From Actinoplanes xinjiangensis (GTDB lineage Bacteria; Actinomycetota; Actinomycetes; Mycobacteriales; Micromonosporaceae), in the NCBI RefSeq assembly GCF_003148685.1, contig NZ_QGGR01000015.1:202026-266025 (forward strand): a stretch of 64,000 nucleotides of DNA, read 5' to 3'. The translations under genes and the position numbers were made by a program. This document shows, piece by piece, positions 54,100 to 63,558 of the stretch. Numbering within the stretch: the stretch's first letter is position 1; each line of letters starts with the position of its first letter. The notes below the pieces were generated by a model. That model searched no databases. It worked only from the letters and a program-made list of their open reading frames with translations, and was not told the DNA's origin.

Positions 54100-54673
54100 T
54101 TCGCGAGCGGCCTCCGGCAGGTCGTCAGCGCCGCCTCGGCGGCGCTGACAGCTTCATCCCGCGCATAGGGAGAGGCCGGACGCACCCCTCACACGTCCGG
54201 CCCCTCTATGCGCGATGCCCCGCCGCCACCCCTCGACCGACAGGGCATCGGCCGTCTTGCCTGTCGAGCACCGCAGCGCTCCGACACCACACTCAACGAC
54301 CCCCTCCCAGGCGGGTTACGCGCGCTCGCGTGATTTTTCCGGCGGTCGCACCACCGAGGCTGCGGCGGCGCGAGATGCGCCACCGCATCGCCGTCCACCG
54401 CTGAGGAGAGTTCTCTGTGGGCACACCGTGCGCGGTGGCACCAACCATCCCGGACCTGCACTTTCGTCACTCCAGTGTGTGGTCTTGCACACCGCGCACC
54501 CGCGCGCTCACCGGGGTCGTTCCGGTCGCTAGTCTGCGGATGAAGGCCATTTCGCACATGTGAAAGGCCGGACGATCCTCACGCTGGCGGCGCGCCGCGC
54601 TGCCCCGCGCACACAGGTCGGGACGCAATGGTGCGGCTTGCCGGCGCTTGGCGTCGCGAGCGAAAGGAGACAC
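54100..54673. other. 574-base intergenic region with stacked hairpins before sucC
   Basis: No gene is supported. At 54124-54149 a perfect 11-bp stem GTCAGCGCCGC/GCGGCGCTGAC with CTCG loop probably ends the icmB transcript. At 54160-54215 GCGCATAG and GGCCGGAC pair with GTCCGGCC and CTATGCGC around an internal bulge. A smaller CGACAGG/CCTGTCG pair follows. TAGTCT at 54530 is a possible -10 element for sucC. Confidence 0.55.
54124..54149 (+). terminator. Terminator hairpin after the icmB-like gene
   Basis: Perfect 11-bp stem with a CTCG tetraloop, 25 bases after the stop. No T-tract. Confidence 0.7.
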
Positions 54674-55852
54674 GTGGACCTGTTCGAGTATCAGGGGCGC
54701 GACCTGTTCGAACGGCACGGGCTGCCCGTGCTGGGCGGCGGCGTCGCCGAGACCCCGCAGGAGGCCCGGGCGATCGCCGAGCGGCTGGGCGGCAAGGTCG
54801 TCGTCAAGGCGCAGGTCAAGGTCGGTGGCCGTGGTAAGGCCGGCGGTGTGAAGCTGGCCGACGGCGCGGACGAGGCCGAGGCCCGCGCGAGCGACATCCT
54901 GGGCATGGACATCAAGGGCCACACGGTCCACAAGGTGATGCTGGCCGAGACGGCCGACATCGTGGAGGAGTACTACTTCTCCTACCTGCTGGACCGGGCC
55001 AACCGGACGTTCCTCTGCATCGCCAGCGTCGCCGGCGGCATGGAGATCGAGACGGTCGCCGAGGAGGACCCGGACCGGGTCGCCAAGATCGCGATCGACG
55101 CGAGCAAGGGCGTGGACGAGGCCAAGGCGCGCGAGATCGTGACCGCCGCCAGGTTCCCCGCCGAGGTCGCCGACCAGGTCGTCGACATCGCGGTGAAGCT
55201 GTGGGCGGCGTTCGTCGCCGAGGACGCCACGCTGGTCGAGGTCAACCCGCTCGCCAAGGTGGGCGACGGCCGGGTGCTGGCGCTCGACGCCAAGGTCACG
55301 CTGGACGAGAACGCCGGTTTCCGGCACCCCGACCACGAGGCCCTCGAGGACAAGTCCGCGGTCGACCCGCTGGAGCAGGCCGCCAAGGCCAAGAACCTCA
55401 ACTACGTCAAGCTGGACGGCGAGGTCGGCATCATCGGCAACGGCGCCGGCCTGGTCATGTCGACCCTGGACGTGGTGGCGTACGCGGGCGAGAGCCACGG
55501 CGGCGTCAAACCGGCCAACTTCCTCGACATCGGCGGCGGCGCCAGCGCCCAGGTGATGGCGAACGGCCTGGAGATCGTCCTCGGCGACCCGGCCGTGAAG
55601 TCCGTCTTCGTGAACGTCTTCGGCGGCATCACCGCCTGCGACGCGGTGGCCAACGGCATCATCCAGGCCCTCGCGCTGCTCACCGAGCGCGGCGAGACCG
55701 TCACCAAGCCGCTCGTGGTCCGCCTCGACGGCAACAACGCCGAGGCCGGCCGTGCCATCCTCGACGGAGCGAACAACCCGCTGGTCGAGCGGGTGGACAC
55801 GATGGACGGAGCGGCCCAGCGCGCCGCCGAGCTCGCGGCTGCGGGGAAGTGA
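54674..55852 (+). CDS. sucC: Succinate-CoA ligase beta subunit
   Basis: 392 residues from GTG 54674 (VDLFEYQGRDLF) with AAAGGAGA just upstream; the longer reading from 54560 lacks a ribosome site. ATP-grasp domain in the first 240 residues (KVVVKAQVKVGGRGKAGGVK, EVNPLAKVGDGRV), then the CoA-ligase domain (ANFLDIGGGAS, GGITACDAVA). With SucD it makes succinate and a nucleoside triphosphate from succinyl-CoA. The sucD start is four bases after its stop. Confidence 0.97.
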   Translation: MDLFEYQGRDLFERHGLPVLGGGVAETPQEARAIAERLGGKVVVKAQVKVGGRGKAGGVKLADGADEAEARASDILGMDIKGHTVHKVMLAETADIVEEYYFSYLLDRANRTFLCIASVAGGMEIETVAEEDPDRVAKIAIDASKGVDEAKAREIVTAARFPAEVADQVVDIAVKLWAAFVAEDATLVEVNPLAKVGDGRVLALDAKVTLDENAGFRHPDHEALEDKSAVDPLEQAAKAKNLNYVKLDGEVGIIGNGAGLVMSTLDVVAYAGESHGGVKPANFLDIGGGASAQVMANGLEIVLGDPAVKSVFVNVFGGITACDAVANGIIQALALLTERGETVTKPLVVRLDGNNAEAGRAILDGANNPLVERVDTMDGAAQRAAELAAAGK

Positions 55853-55856
55853 ACTA

Positions 55857-56738
55857 ATGGCGATCTGGCTCACCAAGGACTCCAAGGTCATCGTCCAGGG
55901 CATCACCGGTGGTGAGGGCTCCAAGCACACCAAGCGGATGCTCGCCGCGGGCACCCAGGTGGTAGGCGGTGTCAACCCGCGCAAGGCCGGCACCAAGGTC
56001 GACTTCGACGGCACCGAGCTGCCCGTCTTCGCCACCGTCGCCGAGGCGATCGCCGAGACCGGCGCCGACGTGTCGGTCATCTTCGTCCCGCCGGCGTTCA
56101 CCAAGGCCGCCGTCGTCGAGGCGATCGACGCCGAGATCCCGCTCGCCGTGGTGATCACCGAGGGCGTGCCGGTGCAGGACTCGGCGGCGTTCTGGGCGTA
56201 CAACGTGGCCAAGGGCCAGAAGACCCGGATCATCGGGCCGAACTGCCCCGGCATCGCGTCGCCCGGCGCCTCCAACGCCGGCATCATCCCGGCCGACATC
56301 ACCCCGCAGGGGCGCATCGGCCTGGTCAGCAAGAGCGGCACGCTGACCTACCAGCTCATGTACGAGCTGCGCGAGTTCGGCTTCTCCACGGCGGTCGGCA
56401 TCGGTGGTGACCCGATCATCGGCACCACCCACATCGACGCGCTGAAGGCGTTCCAGGAGGACCCGGAGACCGACGCGATCGTCATGATCGGTGAGATCGG
56501 TGGCGACGCCGAGGAACGGGCGGCCGAGTTCATCAAGGCCAACGTCACCAAGCCGGTCGTCGGCTACATCGCCGGCTTCACCGCGCCGCCCGGGAAGACG
56601 ATGGGCCACGCCGGCGCCATCATCTCCGGCTCGGCCGGCACCGCCGAGGCGAAGAAGGTCGCCCTGGAGGCGGCCGGGGTCAAGGTCGGCAAGACGCCGT
56701 CCGAGACCGCCCAGCTCATGCGCGACATCTTGAGCTGA
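55857..56738 (+). CDS. sucD: Succinate-CoA ligase alpha subunit
   Basis: 293 residues from ATG 55857 (MAIWLTKDSKVIVQGITG). The CoA-binding Rossmann domain covers 1-120; the ligase domain has GPNCPGIASPG and the phosphorylated His at about 251 (TMGHAGAIISG). Normal length. Four bases separate it from sucC. Confidence 0.97.
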   Translation: MAIWLTKDSKVIVQGITGGEGSKHTKRMLAAGTQVVGGVNPRKAGTKVDFDGTELPVFATVAEAIAETGADVSVIFVPPAFTKAAVVEAIDAEIPLAVVITEGVPVQDSAAFWAYNVAKGQKTRIIGPNCPGIASPGASNAGIIPADITPQGRIGLVSKSGTLTYQLMYELREFGFSTAVGIGGDPIIGTTHIDALKAFQEDPETDAIVMIGEIGGDAEERAAEFIKANVTKPVVGYIAGFTAPPGKTMGHAGAIISGSAGTAEAKKVALEAAGVKVGKTPSETAQLMRDILS

Positions 56739-56844
56739 TCACGCCTGTGGACACGGCGCGCTGTCGATCGGGAACCGACCCGATCGGCGGCGCGCCGTCG
56801 CTTCTGCATCGCCGCATCGGCCACGGCATGGAAAAGTAGGCGCG

Positions 56845-58338
56845 ATGTCCAGCACAACCGACCGGCCCGGCGGCTCGGAGGACCCGTTCGCGGTCGCCGA
56901 GGCGCTGCAGTCCGTGGTGCGGGACACCGCCGCCGTCGATAGAGAGCGGCCCGGACCCGCGCCGGAGGACCGGCCCACCGAGGCCATCCCGGCCGGTGAC
57001 CGTCCTGGCGGCGAGGGGACCGGCGACGATCCCGGCGAGGACGGCCGGCGGGACACCGTCATCGTCGACGACGCGATGCTCGGCCGCCGGGAGACCGTCC
57101 GGGTACCCATCCAGCGCCGGCCGGCCCGGCGGGGGCGCGGCGCTCCGCTCCCGGTGGCGGCGCTCTTCGCGACCCTGTGGGCGGCCCTGCTCACCTACCT
57201 CCCGGTAGCCGTGGTGATCGGGCTGGCCCGCACCCTGGAGGGCTCCGGTGGGCTGGTCGCCGCCGCGCACGCCGGACTGGCCGGCTGGCTGCTCGGGCAC
57301 GGCGTGCCGATCGGCACCTCGATCGGGCCGCTCGCACTCACGCCGCTACTACTGACCGTGCTGATCGTCTGGCGGCTCAACCGGGCGGGACTGCACGTCA
57401 CCCGCGCGATCGGGGCCCGGCACTCCGGGTCGTTCGGGCGGGCACTGGTGGTGGCGGTCGCGGTCGGTACGGCGTACACCCTGATCGGGATCCTCGCCGC
57501 ACAGCTCACCGACGGCCGCGGCACCGGCATCTCCACCGGCCGCGCCGCGGCGCACTTCCTCGCCCTCGGCGTCGCCGGGGCGCTGCTCGGAGCCCTGCGC
57601 GGCACCGGCGCCGTCAGCACGCTGGCCCGCCGGGTGCCCCCGACGCTGCGCCACGGCATCCGGACCGGGCTGGTCGCCGCGTTCCTGATCGTGGGAGCCG
57701 GCGCGGTCGTCGGCGGCCTCGCCGTCGCGCTCGGCGGCGCCCAGGCCGCCGAGATCATCGCCAACTACCGCACCGGCGTCGCCGGCCAGGCGGGCATCAC
57801 CCTGCTCAGCATCGGGTACGCGGTGAACGCCTCGATCTGGGTGGCCGCCTACCTGCTCGGCCCCGGATTCGCGATCGGCACCGACTCGGCGGTGCGGTTG
57901 ACCGAGGTCACACTCGGCCCGCCCCCGATGGTGCCGCTGATCGCCGGCCTGCCGGAGGGCCCACTCGGCGCGGCCGGGACGGTCCTGCTCGCGCTGCCCG
58001 TGATCGCCGGGGCGGTGGCCGGATGGACCCTTACCCAGCGGCTGCGATTCGGCCGCGAGAGCGCGTGGCGGGCCACCCGCCGCAAATCCAAAGGCAAGGT
58101 CACGGTCGCCGACGTCGAGCCGCCGTGGCTGCTCGTCATGACGTCCAGCCTGCTCGCCGGGCCGGTCGCCGGGCTGGTGCTGGCCGGGCTCGCCTGGGCC
58201 TCCGGCGGTGCGCTCGGCTCCGGGCGGCTCTCCGTGATCGGCCCGGAACCGGTGCAGACCGGCATCGTCGCCGCGATCGTGGTCGCCGTCGCGGTCACCC
58301 TCGGCGCGGCCGCGACCCGTGCCTTCCGCCGCCGCTGA
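56845..58338 (+). CDS. DUF6350-type integral membrane protein
   Basis: 497 residues from ATG 56845. A polar N-terminus of about 95 residues, acidic and Pro/Gly-rich, precedes about ten membrane segments rich in Ala, Gly, Leu and Val. The position between sucD and purN is conserved in actinobacteria, where the gene is annotated as an integral membrane protein of unknown function. No transporter or enzyme motif was found. The name is from context and general sequence style. Confidence 0.75.
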   Translation: MSSTTDRPGGSEDPFAVAEALQSVVRDTAAVDRERPGPAPEDRPTEAIPAGDRPGGEGTGDDPGEDGRRDTVIVDDAMLGRRETVRVPIQRRPARRGRGAPLPVAALFATLWAALLTYLPVAVVIGLARTLEGSGGLVAAAHAGLAGWLLGHGVPIGTSIGPLALTPLLLTVLIVWRLNRAGLHVTRAIGARHSGSFGRALVVAVAVGTAYTLIGILAAQLTDGRGTGISTGRAAAHFLALGVAGALLGALRGTGAVSTLARRVPPTLRHGIRTGLVAAFLIVGAGAVVGGLAVALGGAQAAEIIANYRTGVAGQAGITLLSIGYAVNASIWVAAYLLGPGFAIGTDSAVRLTEVTLGPPPMVPLIAGLPEGPLGAAGTVLLALPVIAGAVAGWTLTQRLRFGRESAWRATRRKSKGKVTVADVEPPWLLVMTSSLLAGPVAGLVLAGLAWASGGALGSGRLSVIGPEPVQTGIVAAIVVAVAVTLGAAATRAFRRR

Positions 58339-58477
58339 CAGGTTTCGCGCGGCCACGGCCGTTCGGGCGGACCTCGTTCCGTGCCGTGCGTGGGTGCCGT
58401 GGTTCGGGTCATGCGTCGCCGCGACCTGTGCCGGGGGCTCGAACGCCCCGGTTGCCGGGTGTCGGCCGGCGCGACGA

Positions 58478-58483
58478 TAGGGT
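58478..58483 (+). promoter_or_regulatory. -10 hexamer of purN (leaderless)
   Basis: TAGGGT lies 6 bases before GTG 58490. Confidence 0.55.
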
Positions 58484-58489
58484 GCACAG

Positions 58490-59107
58490 GTGACTGACCC
58501 CGCGCCCGCCCGCCTGGTCGTTCTCATCTCCGGGTCGGGCAGCAACCTGCAGGCTCTTCTCGAAGCGACCGCCGATCCGGCGTACGGGGCGACCGTCGTC
58601 GCCGTCGGCGCCGACCGGGACGGGATCGCCGGTCTCGGCCACGCCACGGCCGCCGGAGTCCCCACATTCGTCGACTCGGTGAAGTCCTACCCGACCCGTG
58701 ACGACTGGGACGCCGCACTGACCGAGCACGTCGCCGCGCACCGGCCCGACCTGGTGATCTCGGCCGGCTTCCTCAAACTCGTCGGCAAGCAGTTCCTGGA
58801 CGCCTTCGGCGACCGCTACATCAACACGCACAACGCGCTGCTCCCCGCCTTCCCCGGCATCCACGGGCCGCGGGACGCGCTGGCGTACGGCGTGAAGGTG
58901 GCCGGAGCGACACTCTTCTTCGTGGACGCCGGAGTCGACACCGGGCCGATCATCGCGCAGACCGTGGTCCCCGTGCTCGACGACGACACGGAGGAGACGC
59001 TCACCGAACGCATCAAGGTGGCCGAACGGGCCCAGCTGGTCGACTACGTCGGCCGCCTGGTCCGGGACGGCTGGACCATCGAGGACAGGAAGGTACGGAT
59101 CCCGTGA
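58490..59107 (+). CDS. purN: Phosphoribosylglycinamide formyltransferase
   Basis: 205 residues from GTG 58490. It transfers a formyl group from formyl-THF to GAR in purine synthesis. Motifs are LISGSGSNLQALL at the start, INTHNALLPAFPGIHGPRDAL with the catalytic Asn and His, and VDAGVDTGPIIAQ. The four-base overlap with purH couples the two genes. Confidence 0.96.
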   Translation: MTDPAPARLVVLISGSGSNLQALLEATADPAYGATVVAVGADRDGIAGLGHATAAGVPTFVDSVKSYPTRDDWDAALTEHVAAHRPDLVISAGFLKLVGKQFLDAFGDRYINTHNALLPAFPGIHGPRDALAYGVKVAGATLFFVDAGVDTGPIIAQTVVPVLDDDTEETLTERIKVAERAQLVDYVGRLVRDGWTIEDRKVRIP

Positions 59108-60669
59108 GCACCTCTACAGAGGGGCGCCGTCCGATCAGGCGGGCGCTGCTGAGCGTCTGGTACAAGGACGGCATCGTCGAGCTGGCCCAGGCACTGCACG
59201 CCGCCGGTGTGCAGATCGTCTCCACCGGTTCGACCGCGTCGACCGTGGAGAAGGCCGGCGTGCCGGTGACCCGGGTGGAGGAACTCACCGGCTTCCCCGA
59301 GATCCTCAGCGACCGGGTCAAGACGCTGCACCCCAAGGTCCACGCCGGGCTGCTCGCCGACCTGCGCCTGGAGGGCCACGTCCAGGAGCTCGCCGACCTC
59401 GGCATCGAGCCGTTCGACCTGCTGGTCAGCAACCTCTACCCGTTCACCGAGACGGTGGCCTCGGGTGCGGGCGTGGAGGACTGCATCGCGAAGATCGACA
59501 TCGGTGGCCCGGCGATGGTCCGGTCCGCGGCCAAGAACCACGCGTCCGTTGCGGTCGTCACGGCCGTCTCGGCGTACCCCCTGATCGTCTCCGCCCTCGC
59601 CGCAGGCGGATTCTCGCTGGCCCAGCGCCAGGCACTGGCCGCGCGGGCCTTCGCCGACATCGCCGAGTACGACGTGGCCGTCGCCCGGTGGACGGCGACC
59701 ACCCTGGCCGGCGACGTCGAGTGGCCGGCGTTCGACGGGCTCGCCCTGCGGCTGGAGAACACCCTGCGGTACGGGGAGAACCCGCACCAGAAGGCCGCCC
59801 TCTACCTCGACCCGGCCGCACCCGCCGGCCTGGCCCAGGCGGAACTGCTGCACGGCGGCGAACTGTCGTTCAACAACTACGTCGACGCGGACGCCGCCTG
59901 GCGCAGCGCCAACGACTTCACCGAACCGTGCGTGGCGATCATCAAGCACGCCAACCCGTGCGGCATCGCGATCGGCGCCGACGTGGCCGAGGCACACCGC
60001 AAGGCGCACGCCTGCGACCCGCTGTCGGCGTACGGCGGCGTCATCGCGGTCAACCAGGAGGTGACCGCGGAGCTGGCCAAGCAGCTCGACGGCATCCTGA
60101 CCGAGGCGATCGTGGCCCCCTCCTACCAGGCCGAGGCGCTCGAGATCTTCCGCGGCAAGAAGAAGCTGCGGGTGCTCGCCGCTCCCGCATGGAACCCGCC
60201 GCCCGCCGAGATCAAGCAGGTCAGCGGCGGTGTGCTGGTGCAGACCGCGGACCGGGTCGACGCGACCGGCGACGACCCGGCGAACTGGACACTGGCCACC
60301 GGTCCGGCGCTCACCGGCACCGACCTCGCCGACCTGGCGTTCGCGTGGCGCGCGGTGCGCGGGGTGAAGAGCAACGCGATCCTGCTGGCCAAGGACGGCG
60401 CGACCGTCGGCGTCGGCATGGGCCAGGTCAACCGGGTCGACTCGGCGCACCTCGCGGTGAACCGGGCCGGCGCCGAGCGCACCCAGGGCAGCGTGGCCGC
60501 CTCGGACGCGTTCTTCCCGTTCCCGGACGGGCTGGAGGTGCTGATCGCGGCCGGTGTGAAAGCGGTCGTGCAGCCCGGCGGATCGATCCGTGACGAGCAG
60601 GTCATCGAGGCGGCGGCGAAGGCCGGCCTGACCGTCTACCTGACCGGTACCCGCCACTTCTACCACTGA
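59104..60669 (+). CDS. purH: Bifunctional AICAR transformylase / IMP cyclohydrolase
   Basis: 521 residues from GTG 59104. The IMP cyclohydrolase domain (about 1-195) has the MGS-like start RALLSVWYKDGIVELA and LHPKVHAGLL. The transformylase domain has RYGENPHQKAALY and IKHANPCGIAIG with the catalytic Lys-His pair. It performs the last two steps to IMP, feeding guaB. It ends in FYH, normal for the family. Confidence 0.97.
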   Translation: MSTSTEGRRPIRRALLSVWYKDGIVELAQALHAAGVQIVSTGSTASTVEKAGVPVTRVEELTGFPEILSDRVKTLHPKVHAGLLADLRLEGHVQELADLGIEPFDLLVSNLYPFTETVASGAGVEDCIAKIDIGGPAMVRSAAKNHASVAVVTAVSAYPLIVSALAAGGFSLAQRQALAARAFADIAEYDVAVARWTATTLAGDVEWPAFDGLALRLENTLRYGENPHQKAALYLDPAAPAGLAQAELLHGGELSFNNYVDADAAWRSANDFTEPCVAIIKHANPCGIAIGADVAEAHRKAHACDPLSAYGGVIAVNQEVTAELAKQLDGILTEAIVAPSYQAEALEIFRGKKKLRVLAAPAWNPPPAEIKQVSGGVLVQTADRVDATGDDPANWTLATGPALTGTDLADLAFAWRAVRGVKSNAILLAKDGATVGVGMGQVNRVDSAHLAVNRAGAERTQGSVAASDAFFPFPDGLEVLIAAGVKAVVQPGGSIRDEQVIEAAAKAGLTVYLTGTRHFYH

Positions 60670-60792
60670 CGTTTCGGCTCAGCAGCGGTCGGCAGCCCTC
60701 GGGCGGTCGGCCGCTGCGGCGTCTCCGGCGGCGGCCGGGGTGCCGTCGCGGAGGCGGGCGCGCCAGGGGTGGGCATGGTCGCCGCGGCGCCG

Positions 60793-60929
60793 GTGGCTGT
60801 GGCCGCCGTGTTCGCGGTCGTTTCTTGTCGGTGTCGGTGTCGGCTGTGGCTGTGGCCGCATTCGCGGTCGTTCGTGGCGGTGGCGATGGCGATAGGTGGT
60901 TGCGGTGGTGCTTGGTCGCGGTCGTTTCT
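60793..60929. repeat. Degenerate direct repeats after purH
   Basis: GTGGCTGTGGCCGC followed by TTCGCGGTCGTT occurs at about 60793 and 60846; GGTCGCGGTCGTTTCTTGG is a third partial copy at about 60914. The 284-base interval from 60670 to 60953 is rich in short G/T/C repeats and contains no gene I can support. Confidence 0.6.
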
Positions 60930-60953
60930 TGGCGGCTGCGGGTAGGCGCGACC

Positions 60954-61847
60954 TCAGCGGCGGTCTGCTGCTTCGGCGAGAGCGGCCGAGACCGTTGCGA
61001 TGAGGTGCCGTGGGTTGCGCAGCACATCGTCGGCGGTGAAGCGGAGCACCGTCCAGCCGGCCATCCGGAGGGCGTTCAGTCGTGCCACGTCCCGGCGGAA
61101 CTGGACCTTGCTCCGGTGATGGTCGCCGTCGTACTCGGCGATCAGACCCAAATCCGGCCAGCACAGATCGACGCGCCCCAACAACCGTCCGGCGGGATCG
61201 CGGATCTCGAATTGTGGCACCGCGGACGGGAGGCGGGCATCGAGCAGGAGCAGACGTAGGCGCGACTCCATCGGGGACTCCGCTCGGGAGTCGGCAACCC
61301 TCACCAGGCCGGCGAGGCGGGCGCTTCCGGGCCAGGTGAAGCGCTGCTTGATCATCTGCTGGAGGGCAGGCCGCCGCAACAGTCGGCGGCGGAGCATCGC
61401 ATCGAGCAGAGCGAGAGCATCGGCCCTGCCCAGTCGGCGGCCGAGATCGAAGGCGGTGCGCACCGGAGTGGTCACCGGAAGACCGTCATTACAGGTCAGG
61501 TCACCGGCGACTAGTGACGTGCGGTGCGGCAGCAGGCGGTCGTCGGCGCGGATCCACCGGTTGTGCGGCAACACCACCGACACCCTCGCCTCGCGGGTCT
61601 CGAAGCCCCACAAGTGGGCGGCGCTGAGGCCACCGATCGCCGCGCCGGCTGGGAGGATCAGCGCCACCGCACGGCACCACGTTCGATGGTCCACGGGACT
61701 GTCGCGATGGATGTAGACGTCATGCAGGAGGCGTTGCCAGACCGGGCTGCGGAGCATCGCCCGGGTGACAAGACCGTCGCGGATCGCGGTCGATCCACGG
61801 AACGGCTGGTTCCGGAGTTGTGCGGGAATCGTCGGCCGTCGGGGCAT
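60954..61847 (-). CDS. AbiEi/DUF559-type endonuclease-like protein
   Basis: 297 residues from ATG 61847. The N-terminal half (about 1-150) resembles the AbiEi antitoxin-type winged-helix plus C-terminal fold, starting LRNQPFRGSTAIRDGLVTRAMLRSPVWQRLL. The C-terminal half is a DUF559/Vsr-like endonuclease fold: VDLCWPDLGLIAEYDGDHH with an acidic catalytic site, then WTVLRFTADDVLRNP. Such fusions are very frequent in actinobacterial genomes and are often recorded as DUF559 or type IV TA proteins. No cognate AbiEii toxin is next to it. Confidence 0.75.
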   Translation of the reverse strand: MPRRPTIPAQLRNQPFRGSTAIRDGLVTRAMLRSPVWQRLLHDVYIHRDSPVDHRTWCRAVALILPAGAAIGGLSAAHLWGFETREARVSVVLPHNRWIRADDRLLPHRTSLVAGDLTCNDGLPVTTPVRTAFDLGRRLGRADALALLDAMLRRRLLRRPALQQMIKQRFTWPGSARLAGLVRVADSRAESPMESRLRLLLLDARLPSAVPQFEIRDPAGRLLGRVDLCWPDLGLIAEYDGDHHRSKVQFRRDVARLNALRMAGWTVLRFTADDVLRNPRHLIATVSAALAEAADRR

Positions 61848-62081
61848 GGGGCCAGAATGGCGAGCGTTGCGGGGCCGCGCTCATGCCCCTGTGGACAGTG
61901 CGGCGCTGTGGACAACTCTCCCCGTCTCCATCTGGTCCCCGGGCGGCCGCCCCCTCGGTGTCTGGCCGGAGCCGGCCCTCCGCGTCCGGCCCGGGTGCCT
62001 GGCGCTGGGCGGCCGCTCACCTGGCCGACTTCAGGCAAACGTCCGTGGCCGCCGGTCCGCTCGGCTTGTGCACCGTTAACC
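61848..62081. other. Intergenic segment left of the insertion sequence
   Basis: 234 bases without a gene. Two 9-mers match the DnaA-box complement (TGTGGACAG at 61890 and TGTGGACAA at 61907). The left target duplication of the IS is at 62074-62081. Confidence 0.5.
62074..62081. other. Target-site duplication, left copy
   Basis: CGTTAACC, identical to the right copy at 63573-63580, directly flanks the insertion sequence. It lies in a near-palindromic target around GTTAAC. Confidence 0.85.
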
Positions 62082-62143
62082 GCAATGCCGCGTAGTTAGT
62101 GGTGGCGGTGGGGCGTCAAGCGGGTGTGTCGATGCATGTAGAA

Positions 62144-62208
62144 CAGCGGAACTCCCGCTATAGAGGGGTTGTCCTCACAAGACACCCTTCGAGCTGGGAG
62201 TTCCGCTG
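62144..62208 (+). promoter_or_regulatory. 13-bp inverted repeat over the transposase start region
   Basis: CAGCGGAACTCCC (62144-62156) and GGGAGTTCCGCTG (62196-62208) are perfect complements. A possible -10, TATAGA, lies between the arms at 62159. A transcript starting inside would not contain the left arm, while readthrough from outside would form the hairpin and cover the ribosome site GGGAG, a known protection device in IS10 and IS50. Confidence 0.65.
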
Positions 62209-62238
62209 CCCGAGCATTCTGTCATTCACCGTACGACC

Positions 62239-63558
62239 GTGGTAGCCGCGGGCCGGTTCGCGCCCGGGCATCTGGGCGAGTTGACACAGATCGTGCCGTT
62301 CGAGATGGTCGACGACATCCTCGCGACGACCGGTACGGTCCAAGCCCGAGTCCGGGACCTGCCCTCACGAGTCGTGGTCTACCTGCTGCTGGCGGCCGGC
62401 CTGTTCGCCGAGTCCGGCTACCGGCAGGTCTGGGCGAGGCTGACCAGCAGTCTCGACGACCTGAACCCGGCCACTCCGACATCATCTGCGCTGGCTCAGG
62501 CCCGCCGCCGTATCGGCGTCAAACCCCTGGCCACCCTGTTCGCTCTGCTCGCCGGGCCCGCCGCTGCTGCCGAACGATGGCGGGGCCTGCTGCTCTGCGC
62601 TATCGACGGCACCACCATGGCAGTCCCCGACAGCCCCGCGAACCTGACCACCTACGGCCGGCAGACCGGCTCCCACGGCGGGTCCGGCTACCCGCTGCTA
62701 CGCCTGGTCGCGATCGTGGCCTGTGGCTCCCGCACCGTCCTCGACGCGGTCTTCGGCCCGATCGGTGTTGCGGAGATCCGCTACGCACCGACACTGTTCC
62801 GCTGCCTGAAACCGGGCATGCTGCTCCTCGCAGACCGCAACTTCGCCGTCTGCGATCTGGTCGAACAGATCCACGCCACCGGCGCGGACCTGCTCATCCG
62901 CTGCAAGACCAACCGCAAGCTACCGACCATCGGCCACTACCGCGACGGATCCCGCCTCGCCCTGCTCGGCGGTGTCGTCGTCCGTGTCATCGACGCCGAG
63001 ATCACCGTGCACACCGACGGCAAACCCCACCACACCGGCCAGTACCGGCTGATCACCACCCTGACCGACCGCCGGTTCACCGCCCTGGACCTGATCACCC
63101 TCTACCACCAGCGTTGGGAGATCGAGACCGCGTTCCTGGAGATGAAGTCCACCACCCTCGACGGCCGGGTCCTGCGCGCACGCACCCCTACCGGCATCGA
63201 GCAGGAGGTCTACGCCCTGCTCACCACCTACCAGGCGTTACGGCTGGCCATGGCCGGCGCCACCGATCACGACCCGGACATCGCCCCGGGCCGGGCCGGC
63301 TTCAAAATCGCCCTGAACAGCGCCCGCGACCAGGTCATCCAAGCCGCAGGCGTCATCGCCGACACCATCATCGACCTCATCGGTGTCCTCGGCCGGGCCG
63401 TCCTGGCCGACCCGCTTCCCGAACGCCGGGTCCGGATCAGCCCCCGCGTCGTGAAACGCGCCATCTCCAAACACCGAGCCAAAGGCACCATCGACCGGAC
63501 CAACCATAAAGCGACCATCACGATCACCCTAGGGTTGACCAGCAGCCCAGCACCTTAA
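62239..63558 (+). CDS. IS4-family transposase
   Basis: 439 residues from GTG 62239. The DDE catalytic domain is recognisable: LLCAIDGTTMAVPD (first Asp), LLADRNFAV (second Asp), and the Y-x2-R-W-x-I-E signature HQRWEIETAFLEMKS (Glu) at about 290-305. The protein begins with the N-terminal IS4 domain LGELTQIVPFEMVDDIL. An in-frame CTG at 62206, 5 bases after GGGAG, would add 11 residues (LPEHSVIHRTT) and may be the true start. No frameshift or stop interrupts it. Confidence 0.95.
   Translation: MVAAGRFAPGHLGELTQIVPFEMVDDILATTGTVQARVRDLPSRVVVYLLLAAGLFAESGYRQVWARLTSSLDDLNPATPTSSALAQARRRIGVKPLATLFALLAGPAAAAERWRGLLLCAIDGTTMAVPDSPANLTTYGRQTGSHGGSGYPLLRLVAIVACGSRTVLDAVFGPIGVAEIRYAPTLFRCLKPGMLLLADRNFAVCDLVEQIHATGADLLIRCKTNRKLPTIGHYRDGSRLALLGGVVVRVIDAEITVHTDGKPHHTGQYRLITTLTDRRFTALDLITLYHQRWEIETAFLEMKSTTLDGRVLRARTPTGIEQEVYALLTTYQALRLAMAGATDHDPDIAPGRAGFKIALNSARDQVIQAAGVIADTIIDLIGVLGRAVLADPLPERRVRISPRVVKRAISKHRAKGTIDRTNHKATITITLGLTSSPAP

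Noticed and set aside
54540..54563. Seven-codon frame (MKAISHM) after TAGTCT upstream of sucC
   Set aside because: The spacing to the -10 is only 4 bases, the peptide has no revealing codons and no attenuator hairpin follows it directly.
60670..60953. Possible CRISPR-like or gene content in the repeated G/T-rich stretch after purH
   Set aside because: Repeat copies are irregular in length and spacing with no distinct spacers, and no coding frame has a ribosome site.
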